A stretch of 64,000 bases of DNA from Prunus persica (Eukaryota > Streptophyta > Magnoliopsida > Rosales > Rosaceae): the NCBI RefSeq assembly GCF_000346465.2, contig NC_034011.1, positions 25,603,941 to 25,667,940 of the forward strand. The letters run 5' to 3'. Made by a program: the position numbers and the translations under genes. The notes below the pieces were generated by a model, which was not told the DNA's origin, ran no database searches, and was given only the letters and a program-made list of their open reading frames with translations. Shown in pieces: positions 1 through 11,584 of this stretch (its first letter is position 1; each line of letters opens with the position of its first letter).

Positions 1-99
1 TTGTGCGTGTAAGTTTGTTGAGCTTTTCAAATAAAAACAATTATTTCCCGGTCAGTATCAAATGTAATGTCTAGTTTGTTTTTTCGCAAAACGTTGCTT

Positions 100-324
100 T
101 CAAAGATCCCTTTGGAAAAAGCATTTTAAAACCCTAGAGAACGCACTCAAACAAACCAGTCGTTTTCGTTGCCCATCAGCATCAAAGACTCTCAAAAGGG
201 GTTTTGGAATGGGGTTTTCTGATAACTGCTTAATATATGCAACAAGCAAACTCTGATCTACATCACTGGGATGGATGGGGGAAAACGACAAGCCATGTGG
301 ACGGGGATGACTCTGCTGTGCCAT
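100..324 (-). CDS. Possible N-terminal coding fragment, weakly NAC-like, running toward the left edge
   Basis: A 74-codon open frame begins at an ATG at 324 and reads leftward. Its first half (GLSFSPIHPSDVD, then a stretch ending NPIPKPL) loosely resembles the start of a plant NAC domain, where a proline-bearing F-x-P-x-D core is followed by a short helix. The second half (from about residue 46) no longer matches that pattern. It may be exon 1 of a gene continuing past position 1, a decayed NAC fragment, or chance. I cannot see any conserved DNA-binding residues, so the family label is a guess. Confidence 0.25.
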   Translation of the reverse strand: MAQQSHPRPHGLSFSPIHPSDVDQSLLVAYIKQLSENPIPKPLLRVFDADGQRKRLVCLSAFSRVLKCFFQRDL

Positions 325-1600
325 TATTCTTGCTAAAGTTGGTTGAGGCTGACCAATCAGGATAAAGAATCCCCAAAGTATGAAAACCTTTTTGCAGCTG
401 TGATCGATGGACCAGATGTAGGGAGATGGACGGCCCTGATTGCTTGATGATCGTGATTGTTATGTCAATCACCGTCTGCTGGGCTGTACACGAACATGTT
501 ACAGATGTTATGTCTTCCACTTGACAACATGTGTGCATGCTTTGATGATCAAAGTTTGATCCCCTCCTCATTGGTCACAAAGATAACTCTTGGGGCTGTT
601 AGACTTTCTTTGATAGTTCATCGAATTAAGCTTGATAAAATAAAATATTAAAAGTGATTTTGGTTAAAATCCCACTTTTTATGGAACTAACTACTAAAAA
701 TATGATACCTTAACAAAATACACCATAATTAGTGTCCTATTAACACTCAAATCATATTTTTCTCCAAAACACTAATAACGATCATACGAACAAAATCCAA
801 TACAATGCCACAAAGTATTCGACACAACAAACTCAACTTATTCATCAATTCTTAAAATACTCATTAGCGGTTTAAACAACAAAATCCAATACAATGCCAC
901 TAAAGATGATTTGACTGCAATGTTACCACTCAAAACTTAACATGTTGGACATAATTTCCTTTTGTTTTCTCAATTAAAGCTTAATTACAAACAATTTATT
1001 GGATATTTGAATATCAAAAAACTTATTTGTTAGTTGTTATGTGCAATATCAATAAAAGATACTAGCTTTAAATGACATTAATTTATGTTGATATATTTGA
1101 TTATGTAGCCCATAAAACAGTGTTTGAAACATCTATCGAAGAGCTTTTAATCTTTCATTTGTAAGAGCTTTATTTGTATTATTATGACTTGGTTTTTTCA
1201 AACTTTATCTATTTTATATTATTATGAGTTTGCAATCTTAATTGAGATGCTTATGTCAGAGTTTCTTTGATCATGCTTCATCATTAGTGGACGTATACTA
1301 GATTGTCTTAATTTTGATGTTAAATAATTCATTTATTGTAATGACCCTTTATGACTAGTGATTTTTTTCGTTGAATTATGAATCCAATCATAAAATTTAT
1401 TGGAAAAAAAAAAGAATAGATTAGAAAGTATTTTTTAATTTTAAATCATGCCATAAATCACATACCATTTTTTCCCTTGAAGTTTGCAAATGCTGAAACG
1501 ACGTCGTGGTACTTGTCACACCGAAGCATTACCTTGGCAACACGGGCAATTTCTTGGCCCCAAACCATTTTCCCCTTTCGTTCTCTCTCTTTCTCTTGCC
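325..1600. other. AT-rich intergenic region with a short direct repeat
   Basis: No convincing gene is visible. A 23-bp direct repeat (AACAAAATCCAATACAATGC and three more bases) occurs at 789-811 and 878-900, 89 bp apart. The last 150 bp, with the palindrome ACGACGTCGT at 1498-1507 and a CT-rich stretch from about 1575, look like the promoter and leader of the downstream SUO-like gene. Confidence 0.6.
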
Positions 1601-1748
1601 CATTCCCCGTTTCTTCTTTCGTAGCAAATCTCTCTCTCGCTCTCATCCCGAGCTCCTCGCACGAAATCTCTGGATTTCGCTAATTGAATAACCTTCCTTC
1701 CTTTTCGATCCCAATCCCTCAATTCTCTCCCTTTCTCTGACCCGACCT

Positions 1749-2050
1749 ATGGTTAAATCTCTGCCACCTAAGCCCTAGACTTCCGAATCGTTCCATTTGG
1801 CGTTTACCCCTCATCCAATCGAAGATCTGGGGCTTGATCTAGGGTTTTATCTCCCTTCGAATTTCGCGAATCTAGGGTTTCTGCTGTTGAATTCGACTCG
1901 GGATTGATGTTTCATCTCAAGGACGATTGTGGGATCGATAACTCGGAAATTGAAAACCAAGATGGAGGGCTATGCATGGGTCGCCAGCTGAGAAGTCGAA
2001 ACGGCGTCGGCACATGTGGCCTGTCCCTCATTCCAACGCCACGATTGTAG
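1749..2050 (+). promoter_or_regulatory. Leader of the SUO-like gene with three upstream ORFs and telo-box motifs
   Basis: Upstream of the main ATG at 1972 are three short ORFs. One, at 1749-1778, is nine codons plus stop. One, at 1907-2050, is 47 codons, runs out of frame through the main start and stops inside exon 1. One, at 1962-1991, is nine codons and also overlaps the main start. Two TAGGGTTT telo-box sequences lie at 1840-1847 and 1873-1880. The transcription start is not visible, so whether all three ORFs are on the mRNA is inferred from the position of the CT-rich stretch at about 1575-1640. Confidence 0.55.
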
Positions 2051-5000
2051 CTTCCAACCTTTCTAGCGCATCCGATTCCTTCTGCAAAGTATATATATCA
2101 CTTTCTCGGCGCGTTTTCATTTCGTTTTCCCTGATTTTGTGGTGAATTCCTGCTGGTTTTTGATTGCCTTGAGCTTTTTATTAGTTATTTTGTTGTTGTG
2201 GGGATTATGCACTTAATTACTTCTGGGTTTTTTGTTTGTCGTCATTTGGATTTTTTTACTGTTCATTTGCTGAAGTTCCTTTGTGGCTTTCTCAATTTTC
2301 GTGGGTTTGGATTTTACTTGGTTAATTTATCATCCAATTGGGTATTTATGCCTTTTTAAGTTTTCCGTCGCTAGTAGGATTATCTAGTATTTTTTTCTTC
2401 TTTTTTCTAGGAAGATTACTGGGTCTTTTCCTTCATTTATAAACGTACCATTTTATAAGGACAATTGTACCATTTATATACGTTCGGTGAATTTAACGTG
2501 TTCCTCTATCACAGAGGCTTTATATGTCTGTCTTGATAATTTCATAGAAGAATTTGTTGGTTTCAGTTTTGGATATTGTTAAGTACCTCATATCGCATTA
2601 CCCATTATGAATTGTTTGTTTTATGGTTGGTCACTTTGATGGGTTTATTTAAATCCTGATTGAATGTGCATGATAATCATTATTGACAAAGAAGCTGGTC
2701 TTTCTCTCCCCGTTTTAAAAATTATATTATTTTATTTATCGTTAATTCTGAAAGAAAGAGTTTGATAGACAGCAACTCTCTTGATCATTTCCCTTAGAAA
2801 TTATATTCTCTCTGAAACTAATATATAATTTGTTTGTGGATTATCCTACTTTTATGTTCATTACTTGAACCTTTACGAATTGACCTTCATTTCTATTAAT
2901 CATGAAGCTTTTAGATGGTGTGAACTATCATTTCATATCTGAAAATCTTTTGCCTCTGTTTTCTAGACATGTTCATATTCTTTTGTTTATCCATAATTTC
3001 TGCCTAATTTTTATGTTATTTGATGCATTGAAAGTGTACTCCATACTTTATTTAGTTTTAATGAAACTTTCACTTGTTATAGGATGGACGCAAAATTTGT
3101 GTTGGTGACTGTGCACTTTTCAAGCCACCTCAGGATTCCCCGCCTTTCATTGGAATAATTCGTAGGCTAAAATTAGACAAGGAGGATCGCCTCAGTTTAG
3201 GAGTGAGTTGGCTTTATCGACCTGCTGATGTAAAGCTTTCCAAAGGGGTCTCGCTAGAAGCTGCCCCAAACGAGGTCTTTTATTCCTTTCACAAGGATGA
3301 GATACCTGCTGCATCATTACTCCATCCGTGTAAAGTCGCATTCCTTCGTAAAGGTGTTGAACTTCCTTCAGGGATATCCTCATTTGTGTGCAGACGAGTG
3401 TATGATACTGAGAACAAGTGTTTATGGTGGTTAACTGACAAAGACTATATTAATGTGAGTATTGATTCTTTCTTCCTTGTTTCACCATATCGGGGTCATG
3501 ATTAATTATATTAGGTTTATATTGATTATTCTTTTGACAACAGGAACGACAGGAAGAAGTCGATCAGCTATTAGACAAGACAAGACTAGAAATGCATGGG
3601 GCAGTGCAGTCGGGAGGTCGTTCTCCGAAACCCTTGAATGGTCCATCATCAACACCACAGCTAAAATCTGGTTCAGATAGTTTACAGAATAGCACATCCT
3701 CCTTTTCTTCGCTGATTAAAGGAAAAAAGAGGGAACGAGGAGATCAGGGCTCTGAACCAGCAAAACGAGAACGGTTAATCAAAACAGAGGATGGTGAGTC
3801 TGGTCAGTCCAGACCTGAAAATATGTTAAAGTCTGAGCTTGCCAAAATAACGGACAAAGGAGGACTTGTAGACTTTGAGGGAGTCGAGAAGTTAGTCCAA
3901 CTTATGCAACCCGAAAGTGCTGATAAGAAAATAGATTTGGCTGGCCGAAGAATGCTTGTTGATGTGATAGCCGTTACTGATAGGTTGGATTGCCTTGAAC
4001 GATTTGTACAACTGAAGGGTGTGCCTGTATTGGATGAATGGCTCCAAGAGGTTCACAAGGGAAAAATTGGCGATGGTAGTAGCCCCAAAGAAAGTGATAA
4101 ATCTGTTGATGAATTTCTTTTTGCTTTACTTCGCGCACTGGATAAGCTGCCAGTGAATCTTCATGCACTACAAACTTGTAATGTTGGCAAGTCTGTGAAT
4201 CATTTACGTAGTCACAAAAACTCTGAAATCCAGAAGAAAGCTAGGAGTTTAGTTGATATGTGGAAGAAACGTGTTGAAGCTGAGATGAATTTGAATGAAT
4301 CAAAGTCTGGATCTGGTCGTAGTGTTTCCTGGCCTACGAAGCATTCACCTTCTGAAGTTTCTCATGTTGGGAGTAGGAAAACTGGAAGTTCTTCTGAGGT
4401 TGGCTCAAAAGGCTCTACTATGCAACCTTCTGTGTCTAAAGCACCCCAAGTTAAAGTTGGCTCTGGTGAAACTGTTTCCAAGTCTTCTGCTTCTCCTGGG
4501 TCAACGAAATTGTCCAGTATATCATCAGGCAATGTCTCAAAGGATCAAAACTTCAGAATGTTGGCGGGTGCTGGAACCTCAGATCTTCCATTGACACCAA
4601 TTAAGGAGGAAAGGAGCAGCAGTTCTAGCCAGTCTCAAAACAACAGCCAATCGAGTGATCATGCAAAGACTCTGGGTTCTTTATATAGAGAAGATGCAAG
4701 GAGCTCATCTGCTGGTTCAGTTAGTGTGACCAAAATTTCTGGCAGTGCTTCTCGCCACCGAAAATCAAGCAATGGCCTTCATGGGTCTTCTGTATCAGGA
4801 GTTAGTAAGGAAACAGGTCAAGGAAAAGTTTGTACCCCCAGTAGAAATTTGACTCCTGAAAAGGCTTCAACAGCTGGAGTGTCCTATGAGAAACTTCCTG
4901 AATTGCCCTTGGTTGACCATGGAAATAACCGGATTATTGTCAGATTGTCAAACACGGGTCGCAGTCCTGGTAGAGGTGCCTCAGGAGGTTGTTTTGAAGA

Positions 5001-7962
5001 TCCTGTTAGCAGAGCTTCTTCTCCTGCAGAAAGGAATGACAACCATGATAAAAAGGCTAAGGGCAGAAGTGATGCCTTGCAGGGGAATAGTACATCAGAT
5101 GTGAACTCAGATATGTATCACAGCAAAGAGGGATTGTCTGGTTCTGAAGATGGTAACATGCTACCTTTTTCTAGTGAACATGATAGGACTGGTGAAGATG
5201 ATGATAAACCAACAGAGGCATCAAAGGCTGCTGGTTCCTCATCAAAAGTTAATTCAAGGACAGGAAAATCGTACGAGGCATCGTTAAGCTCCATGAATGC
5301 TTTAATTGAAAGCTGTGTGAAATTTTCTGAAGGTAGTGGTACTGCTTCACCTGGTGATGATGTTGGGATGAATTTGCTAGCTAGTGTTGCTGCTGGAGAA
5401 ATGTCCAAATCTGAGAATGTGTCACCATCGGGTTCGCCTGGGAGGAATTCTCCTGTGCCTGAGCCATCATTCTCAGAAAACGATGGCAAGTTGAAACAAG
5501 TGGGTGAAGAAATTGCTGAAATCCAATGTCAACCTAATGGAGGGGCCAACAGTGGTGCTACTTCAGAGATGGGAAATATTTGTGATTCAATGCGAGGCAA
5601 GAATGAAGCAAGACATTCTGTTACCCACATGCCAACTAATGTTTTTGGCGACATTAAAGGCACATCATCTGGCTGCCGGGATAGAACATTGGAGTGCAAT
5701 GCAAATTTGAATTGTTCTTCAAATATGCAACAAAATATAGATGGGCAATCCCTGGGGGCTGACGTGAAGCCTGGTGAGCCATGTGATGCTTCTGCATCAG
5801 AGCCATCTTCATGTGCTAGAAAAGAGGGTCAGTTGGAGGCTGAAGGATCTAACCAGTTTCATGAGCAAGCAAAATTGGGGCCTCCTACTTTAGCATGCAG
5901 TATTTCAGATTCTAAATTACAAGTTATGTCTTCCTTTTCTGGTGAAGATAAGGGTGTTCATTATGCAGATGAAAGAACTGTAGGGAGCCGTACACCAGTT
6001 GTATCTGAAGCACCCTCCGGGAGTGCAAAAGCTGAACAGGACAATGAACTGTCTACCTGCTCATCCTCTGAAGTGGCTGAGGAGAACCATGATGTGAAAA
6101 AGGATTCAAATAGTGACCTACTGACAGAGCAAAAACCATCTGTTGTGGCAGGAATTCATTCAGAGTCCAAGGAGGGGAAGAGTGAGGATGCTGCTCTTTG
6201 TTCTGGTTCTGGAAATACTTTACATGTGGAGTCTAAGGGTGAAAACACAGATGACATTAAGGCTGCAGGTCTCTCTGAGCAGACTGAGAAAGAGATGAGG
6301 GATATTTCTGTGCCAGTCTTGGAAAACAGCTGTGTTGCGCAGGAAACTACGGATAGAAAAGATTCTTTTGGTCACTGTTCTGACAGACCAGTTCCGCATG
6401 TAGAGTCACTATCAATACCTGAGAAAGAAAATCAGGAGCATGACAAGTATAGTTGGTCCAAGTCAGAAGCTATTGAATCAGGGGGGATGGAGGAACAGCA
6501 AGTATCCTGTGTGAATGCGTCGGGGTCAGATGCTGCTGTAAAGCTGGACTTTGATTTGAATGAGGGCTTTCCTGTTGATGAAGGCAGTCAACCAGAGTTT
6601 GTTAAAGCAGGAGATCCTGGAACATCATCTTCTTTTCATTTTCCTTGCCCTTTACCTTTTCAAATATCTTCCATGTCAGGGAGCTTCCCTGCATCAGTTA
6701 CTGTAGTCGCGCCTGCCAAAGGTTCATTTGTCCCTCCTGAAAACCCGATGCGGAGTAAGGGTGAACTTGGATGGAAAGGCTCTGCAGCTACCAGCGCTTT
6801 CCGACCTGCAGAACCCCGAAAGAATTTGGAAACATCACTCAGTGCGACCGATACACCTATTGGTGATACTGCTTCCAGCAAACAAGTCCGCACTCCATTG
6901 GACTTTGACCTGAATGTTCCTGATCAGAGAGTTTATGAGGAAGTTGTTTCCCAAAACTCTGCACATGTGATGGGTTCCAAGTCTGGGTCTCGTGATCGAG
7001 GCGCTGGAGGGCTTGATCTTGATTTGAATAGAGTTGATGAGAGTCCTGATATCGGGTCACTGTCTGCAAGCAGTAATTGTAGGTTGGAGATGCATCCTTT
7101 GGCAAGTAGGTCTTCATTATCTGTTGGACTATCTAATGGCGGGGTTAATGACTCCAGGGACTTTGATTTAAACAATGGCCCAGGCCTTGATGAAGTGGCC
7201 ACCGATACAGCACCATGCACCCAGCATTTAAAAAGCAGTGTGTCTCTAAGGACGCCTGTCTCTGGGTTAAGAATAAACAGCCCCGATTTTGGGAATTTCT
7301 CAGCATGGATCCCTCCAGGAAACTCATATCCTGCCATTACAGTCCCTTCAGTTTTTCCTGGCCGGGGTGAGCAGAGTTATGGTCCTGCAGCTGGGTCACA
7401 GAGAGTTTTGTGTCCTCCCACAGCTAACGCATCATTTGGTCCTGAAATATACCGGGGGCCAGTGCTTTCGTCCTCAACTGCAGTGCCATTTCCACCTGCT
7501 GCTACATTTCAATATCCAGGGTTTCCGTTTGAAACAAATTTCCCTCTGTCATCGAGCTCCTTCTCTGGTTCAACTGCATATGTGGATTCATCATCTGGTG
7601 GGCCACTTTGTTTGCCCACCATTCCCTCACAGCTGGTGGGACCAGGTGGTGTAGTCCCATCTCCTTACACTCGGCCCTATATGATGAGCTTTCCCGGTGG
7701 TAGTAGTAATGTTAGCCTTGATGGTAGGAAATGGGGTAGTCAGGGTCTTGACCTTAATGCCGGGCCTGGAGCTGCAGAAACAGAACGGAGAGATGAGAGG
7801 TTGACTTCCGGATTGAGGCAGCTTTCTGTTCCCAGTTCGCAAGCTCAGATAGAGGAACCTTTCAAGTTGTTTCAGGTTGGAGGCACATTGAAGAGAAAGG
7901 AACCTGATAGTGGGTTGGATGCTGTTGATCGAATTAGCTATAAGCAACCTTCATGGCAGTAA
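1972..7962 (+). CDS. SUO: SUO-like protein: BAH domain, TFIIS N-terminal domain, GW and DLN motifs
   Basis: Exons 1972-2088, 3083-3454 and 3544-7962 join in phase to 1635 residues; Arabidopsis SUO is about 1600. Residues about 40-163 form a BAH domain (GDCALFKPP near its start, KDYIN at its end). Residues about 257-410 form a TFIIS N-terminal helical bundle. The long serine-rich, low-complexity remainder carries G1239-W1240 and W1560-G1561, plus five DLN cores at about 1164-1169, 1282-1287, 1320-1325, 1369-1373 and 1565-1568. Arabidopsis SUO acts in microRNA-directed translational repression, and GW motifs are thought to contact ARGONAUTE; the DLN cores resemble EAR repression motifs. The start is chosen because MHG followed by a basic RRRHMW stretch is typical of the family and the exon ends in a clean donor. 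Nuclear and P-body location is inferred from homologues. Confidence 0.88.
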
Positions 7963-9380
7963 AATCATGGCACAATGCGGCTAACCTGTCAAGGCCTGGT
8001 AAGCTTTTCTAGCCTTTCCAATTCTGGTTGTCATTATATTTAAGTAATTTATTTTGTTGGACATGTTTAGAAACCCATGGAGGTCTGATTACTAATGGAA
8101 CTCAACTACTTGTAAAGTCTACCATGGCAATTTAAGCTCAGAGAAATGTTCTTGGATGGTGTCACAATTTCAGTGATGAAATGGAATTTATGTTATTCAT
8201 CATAGTTTCTGAAGATATTTTTTTCCATTTCTTTAATTTTTGCAATCAGTTAAATTAAGATTTATTATTTCGTTTGGAAGGTTTGGTGAAATGTTTTCTT
8301 GTTAATATTATTTTCGATAAAATCCTTAGTTTGTTTCAAGGATTAGCGGAATATGGTCTTGTCTATAGTGCAAGTTGTTATTTGCAACCTGAGTTGCCAT
8401 CATAATAAAAGAAGAAATTGTGTTTCCACCTGTGGCATTTTGGGAACTTTCATTATTTTATTGGATGTGTTTTACATGTTTATTATGCATCAAAATAAAA
8501 CTCTTCCGCAATTCCCTTGAACATATCTTCTTAATTATGAAGCGTTCTTGCTTCTTGCAGCATTTCGGGGTTTTGCATTGGAAACATACAGGAGTTGTTT
8601 ATTTGGAGAGTGAAAAATGCTAAAGGACAGGCACATGTGTTCAGTGTGCGGAACACCAATCCGCACCACCTCTAACTTTAGAAACCCCTGGGGTCCTGGA
8701 AGCAGTTTTTTAGCTGAATCTGTTCTGATGGCCTCCGCAGACGAGTTTTTCTGTGTAGATATCTAACTCTTGAAAACATCTTTGATGTGCTGCCAAAAGC
8801 CGAGACATTGGTGCTCAGTGTTGGGACTTGTGCCCATTCAGGTACACACCGCAACCCCGATCCTTACTGAATCCTATTTATAGGGGAGATTGGTTGTATG
8901 AACCTCCCAGGCCAAGGCCGGGTTGTATTTTCTGTCATTAATTTTTTTTTTCTCCAGTTGTTACATATATAGTTATTACTTAGTCAGGACTGCCGAATTT
9001 TGTTATCTTATCACATTCTGGTTATTGAAATTTGCACAGGCTGTCACTGTATTGATTTTTTTTCTTTGTATTATAAGTTATAACCAGAGTCGGGACCTTT
9101 TTGGAAACCTAGAGAATGTTGGACAGAGAGTTCACTTTTGCTGCATTTGATTCATTTGTATTATGAATGCCTTTTGACTCAGTTGTGCAATTTCCATGGT
9201 CCTATCTGGTTTGCCTTTTTCACAGCAAACCAGTATACTCCCCAACGTTGTGTTGTGTGTTTTGGGTGTGAGGCCGTTTTGCGGATTATATTCGTGTACT
9301 GATACTGCGAATCTGAACATGTTGTAATCCACCCTGGCAACTGTTGTACAGTTTTGGTTGCAGCTTAATGGAAAGAATAT
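7963..9380 (+). other. Probable 3' UTR of the SUO-like gene with a UTR intron
   Basis: After the stop codon a good donor (GGT AAGC at 7999) and acceptor (CTTGCAG ending at 8560) suggest an intron in the 3' untranslated region, followed by about 800 bp without coding potential. An intron this far downstream of a stop could expose the mRNA to nonsense-mediated decay. The UTR end near 9370 is a guess. Confidence 0.4.
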
Positions 9381-11536
9381 GGGTAGACGATGGATGTGAA
9401 ATTAACCCAGCTCATTTTCTCAAAGGGTCCTCCACTGCATAGTTGGATGTACTTGTGATTGTATGCTAAATTTGTTCTAAACATGTTACCCCCTGTTTCC
9501 GCCAACAATTCAATGTCTGGCTGGGTATGCAGCTCGGCACATTGTCTGTTAAATGACTTTTCTTATGCACCAGAATATTGCTTCTTTTTTGGTCTTTTTT
9601 TTTGTCTTCCCAGAATGCCGTAGAAAGTGCGAATCTGGGATCGTTTATCAATCATGGTGATTTTGGTTTCTGGTCTTTTTGAATCTAGGATTTTGTCGAC
9701 TATATGAAATTTGATCACCACAACGCTTGCAAATTGCAACCATGTACAAATCTCTCCCAGTCTCACAATGCCAAGGTTATGCCTGATTGGTGCGTGCCTT
9801 ACGAGTCTTTGCAAGTGTCACCACAGCAGACTTGGTTAGACGAGTTGGTTAGGCAGGCCAGTGAATTTTCATAAGACAAAATAGAGTATAAAATGGTCAG
9901 AATGGCTGAACGTTTTCTTGTGAAAATACTCACTCTCTCGCTTATGTGGAGCAAAACGTTTTTCACAACTTTAGGACTATTTCTTGCAGCCAAGTTATCG
10001 CATTAGAAAGGACAAGAGAACTTTCAGTTGTCTGACACGTGAGTCAGAATTTTCATGTTTAATTTTTAAAAGTTGCCTTTTTCGAACAAGCTCTTTAAGG
10101 AATAAAGGTTTCGTATGTCGATGTCTGGGGAGGGTACAAGTTCAACAAACACACATGTCGCTTTTAATTTTAATGCATTTAGGCTCTCCAGGTGTCGTCG
10201 TATGGTCTTGAGGTTTCAGAATCAGAGGGACCAGATGCAATTCGAATCCTAATCCGATGCCCACCCGGCCTCATATTCACCAAGGAAGTGTAAAGGATTA
10301 GCAAAGTATTTCATCATGGGATGGGATGGTCTCCTTCTTCCTTGTAGTGTTATACCTTGCTTCAATACTAGAATGTCGGTAATGGCTTCCCTGTCTTTAG
10401 GACAAATTATCCCGATTATTTATGGGTCATTTTTACATGAATACCTAATTAGGTCAAAGGTAGACAAATTTTATCCTTCAATATAGGAATTGATTCATAT
10501 CCATTTGCAAAAGAAAGAAAAGGTAAAAGGAAAACATCAAAATGCATTTATTGGCTTCTAAAGCAATTTTTCTTTTAGGGTCGGTTTGGTTTTGGTGGTA
10601 TGAAATTGCATTCTCATATTTGATAATTCTACTTTCTGATAAATAAAAAAAAAGACAATAGAATTTAATAAGTGTACTTTTAGAAATATAATACTTGACT
10701 TATGGTATGAACGAAACATAGTTATTAGGCCTTCGTTTGAGTTGGTGGTGTTGAGAAAGGAAAGGAAATGTCATCCCATTCAAATGATAAATGACGAGAT
10801 GATGTGTCATTTCATTGCATGCATGATGCATCAACATCGGTTAAACCTAGACCTAGTCTGCACCACAACATTTGTTCATGCCCTCTTAAGAAGGAGGGTC
10901 ATATGGAAAAGTCATTTAAAATCTCATTTGGATGTTTTCCACGTAGCTGGCCATGGTGCACAAAATTAAGAATAAGAAAAGAAAAAAAAAATTAGTGGGA
11001 AACTAAGAAAAAATAAAATAAAATTTGTGTGGGGTTGGGTAGCCTTAAGACCACTCAAAAAAACCCCACAACAAAAAGTGCACAAAATTTCCGAACCCGA
11101 AGAAATTGCGCCGAGTATTCAGGTCAATTTAGTAATGAGTCCTACCCCCAAACATTCACATGCAAACCTCACTCGTTTCAGACTCAGTTACTTCCATGGC
11201 TTTGCCGCGTGTTCACGGCTGACGTTATTTTCCACACAACAGCCAGCCATCTCTCATTTCTCATTTCTTATTTGCCCTTCTCTTCGAAAAATAATTACCA
11301 TTGAATTTATAAAAACAACAAAAGAAAGAAAAAGGAAAGCAAAAGCTCATCATCCCCATCCCGGTGAAGCGAAAAAACCGAAAAGGTATAAAAGTACAAA
11401 AATAAAGAGCCTCTTTGGCTCTCTCTCAAAACAAAGGACACAATCCATCAGTATCAATTTTGCTTAATGATGGAGTTGCAGAATCTCCTCTGCCTTCCCC
11501 TTATAATTTCTTCCTCATAGCTAAATCATTTGCCTT

Positions 11537-11541
<5 letters not shown>
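9381..11541. other. Intergenic region, no gene seen
   Basis: About 2.2 kb without a supportable gene. Short open frames here lack codon bias or recognizable motifs. The final 500 bp (from about 11030) become C-rich and then CT-rich, as expected for the promoter and leader of the TBL gene. Confidence 0.55.
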
Positions 11542-11567
<26 letters not shown>

Positions 11568-11568
11568 A
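11542..11568. repeat. (CT)n microsatellite in the TBL leader
   Basis: A CT dinucleotide run of about 13 units ends roughly 15 bp before the first in-frame ATG of the TBL gene. CT runs are common in plant leaders and are likely to be length-variable. Confidence 0.85.
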
Positions 11569-11584
11569 TGCCAGACAGACAGTC

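Noticed and set aside
5118..7947. Several open frames of 70-134 codons antisense to the SUO-like exon
   Set aside because: They are complementary shadows of a long, serine-rich coding exon and carry no motifs.
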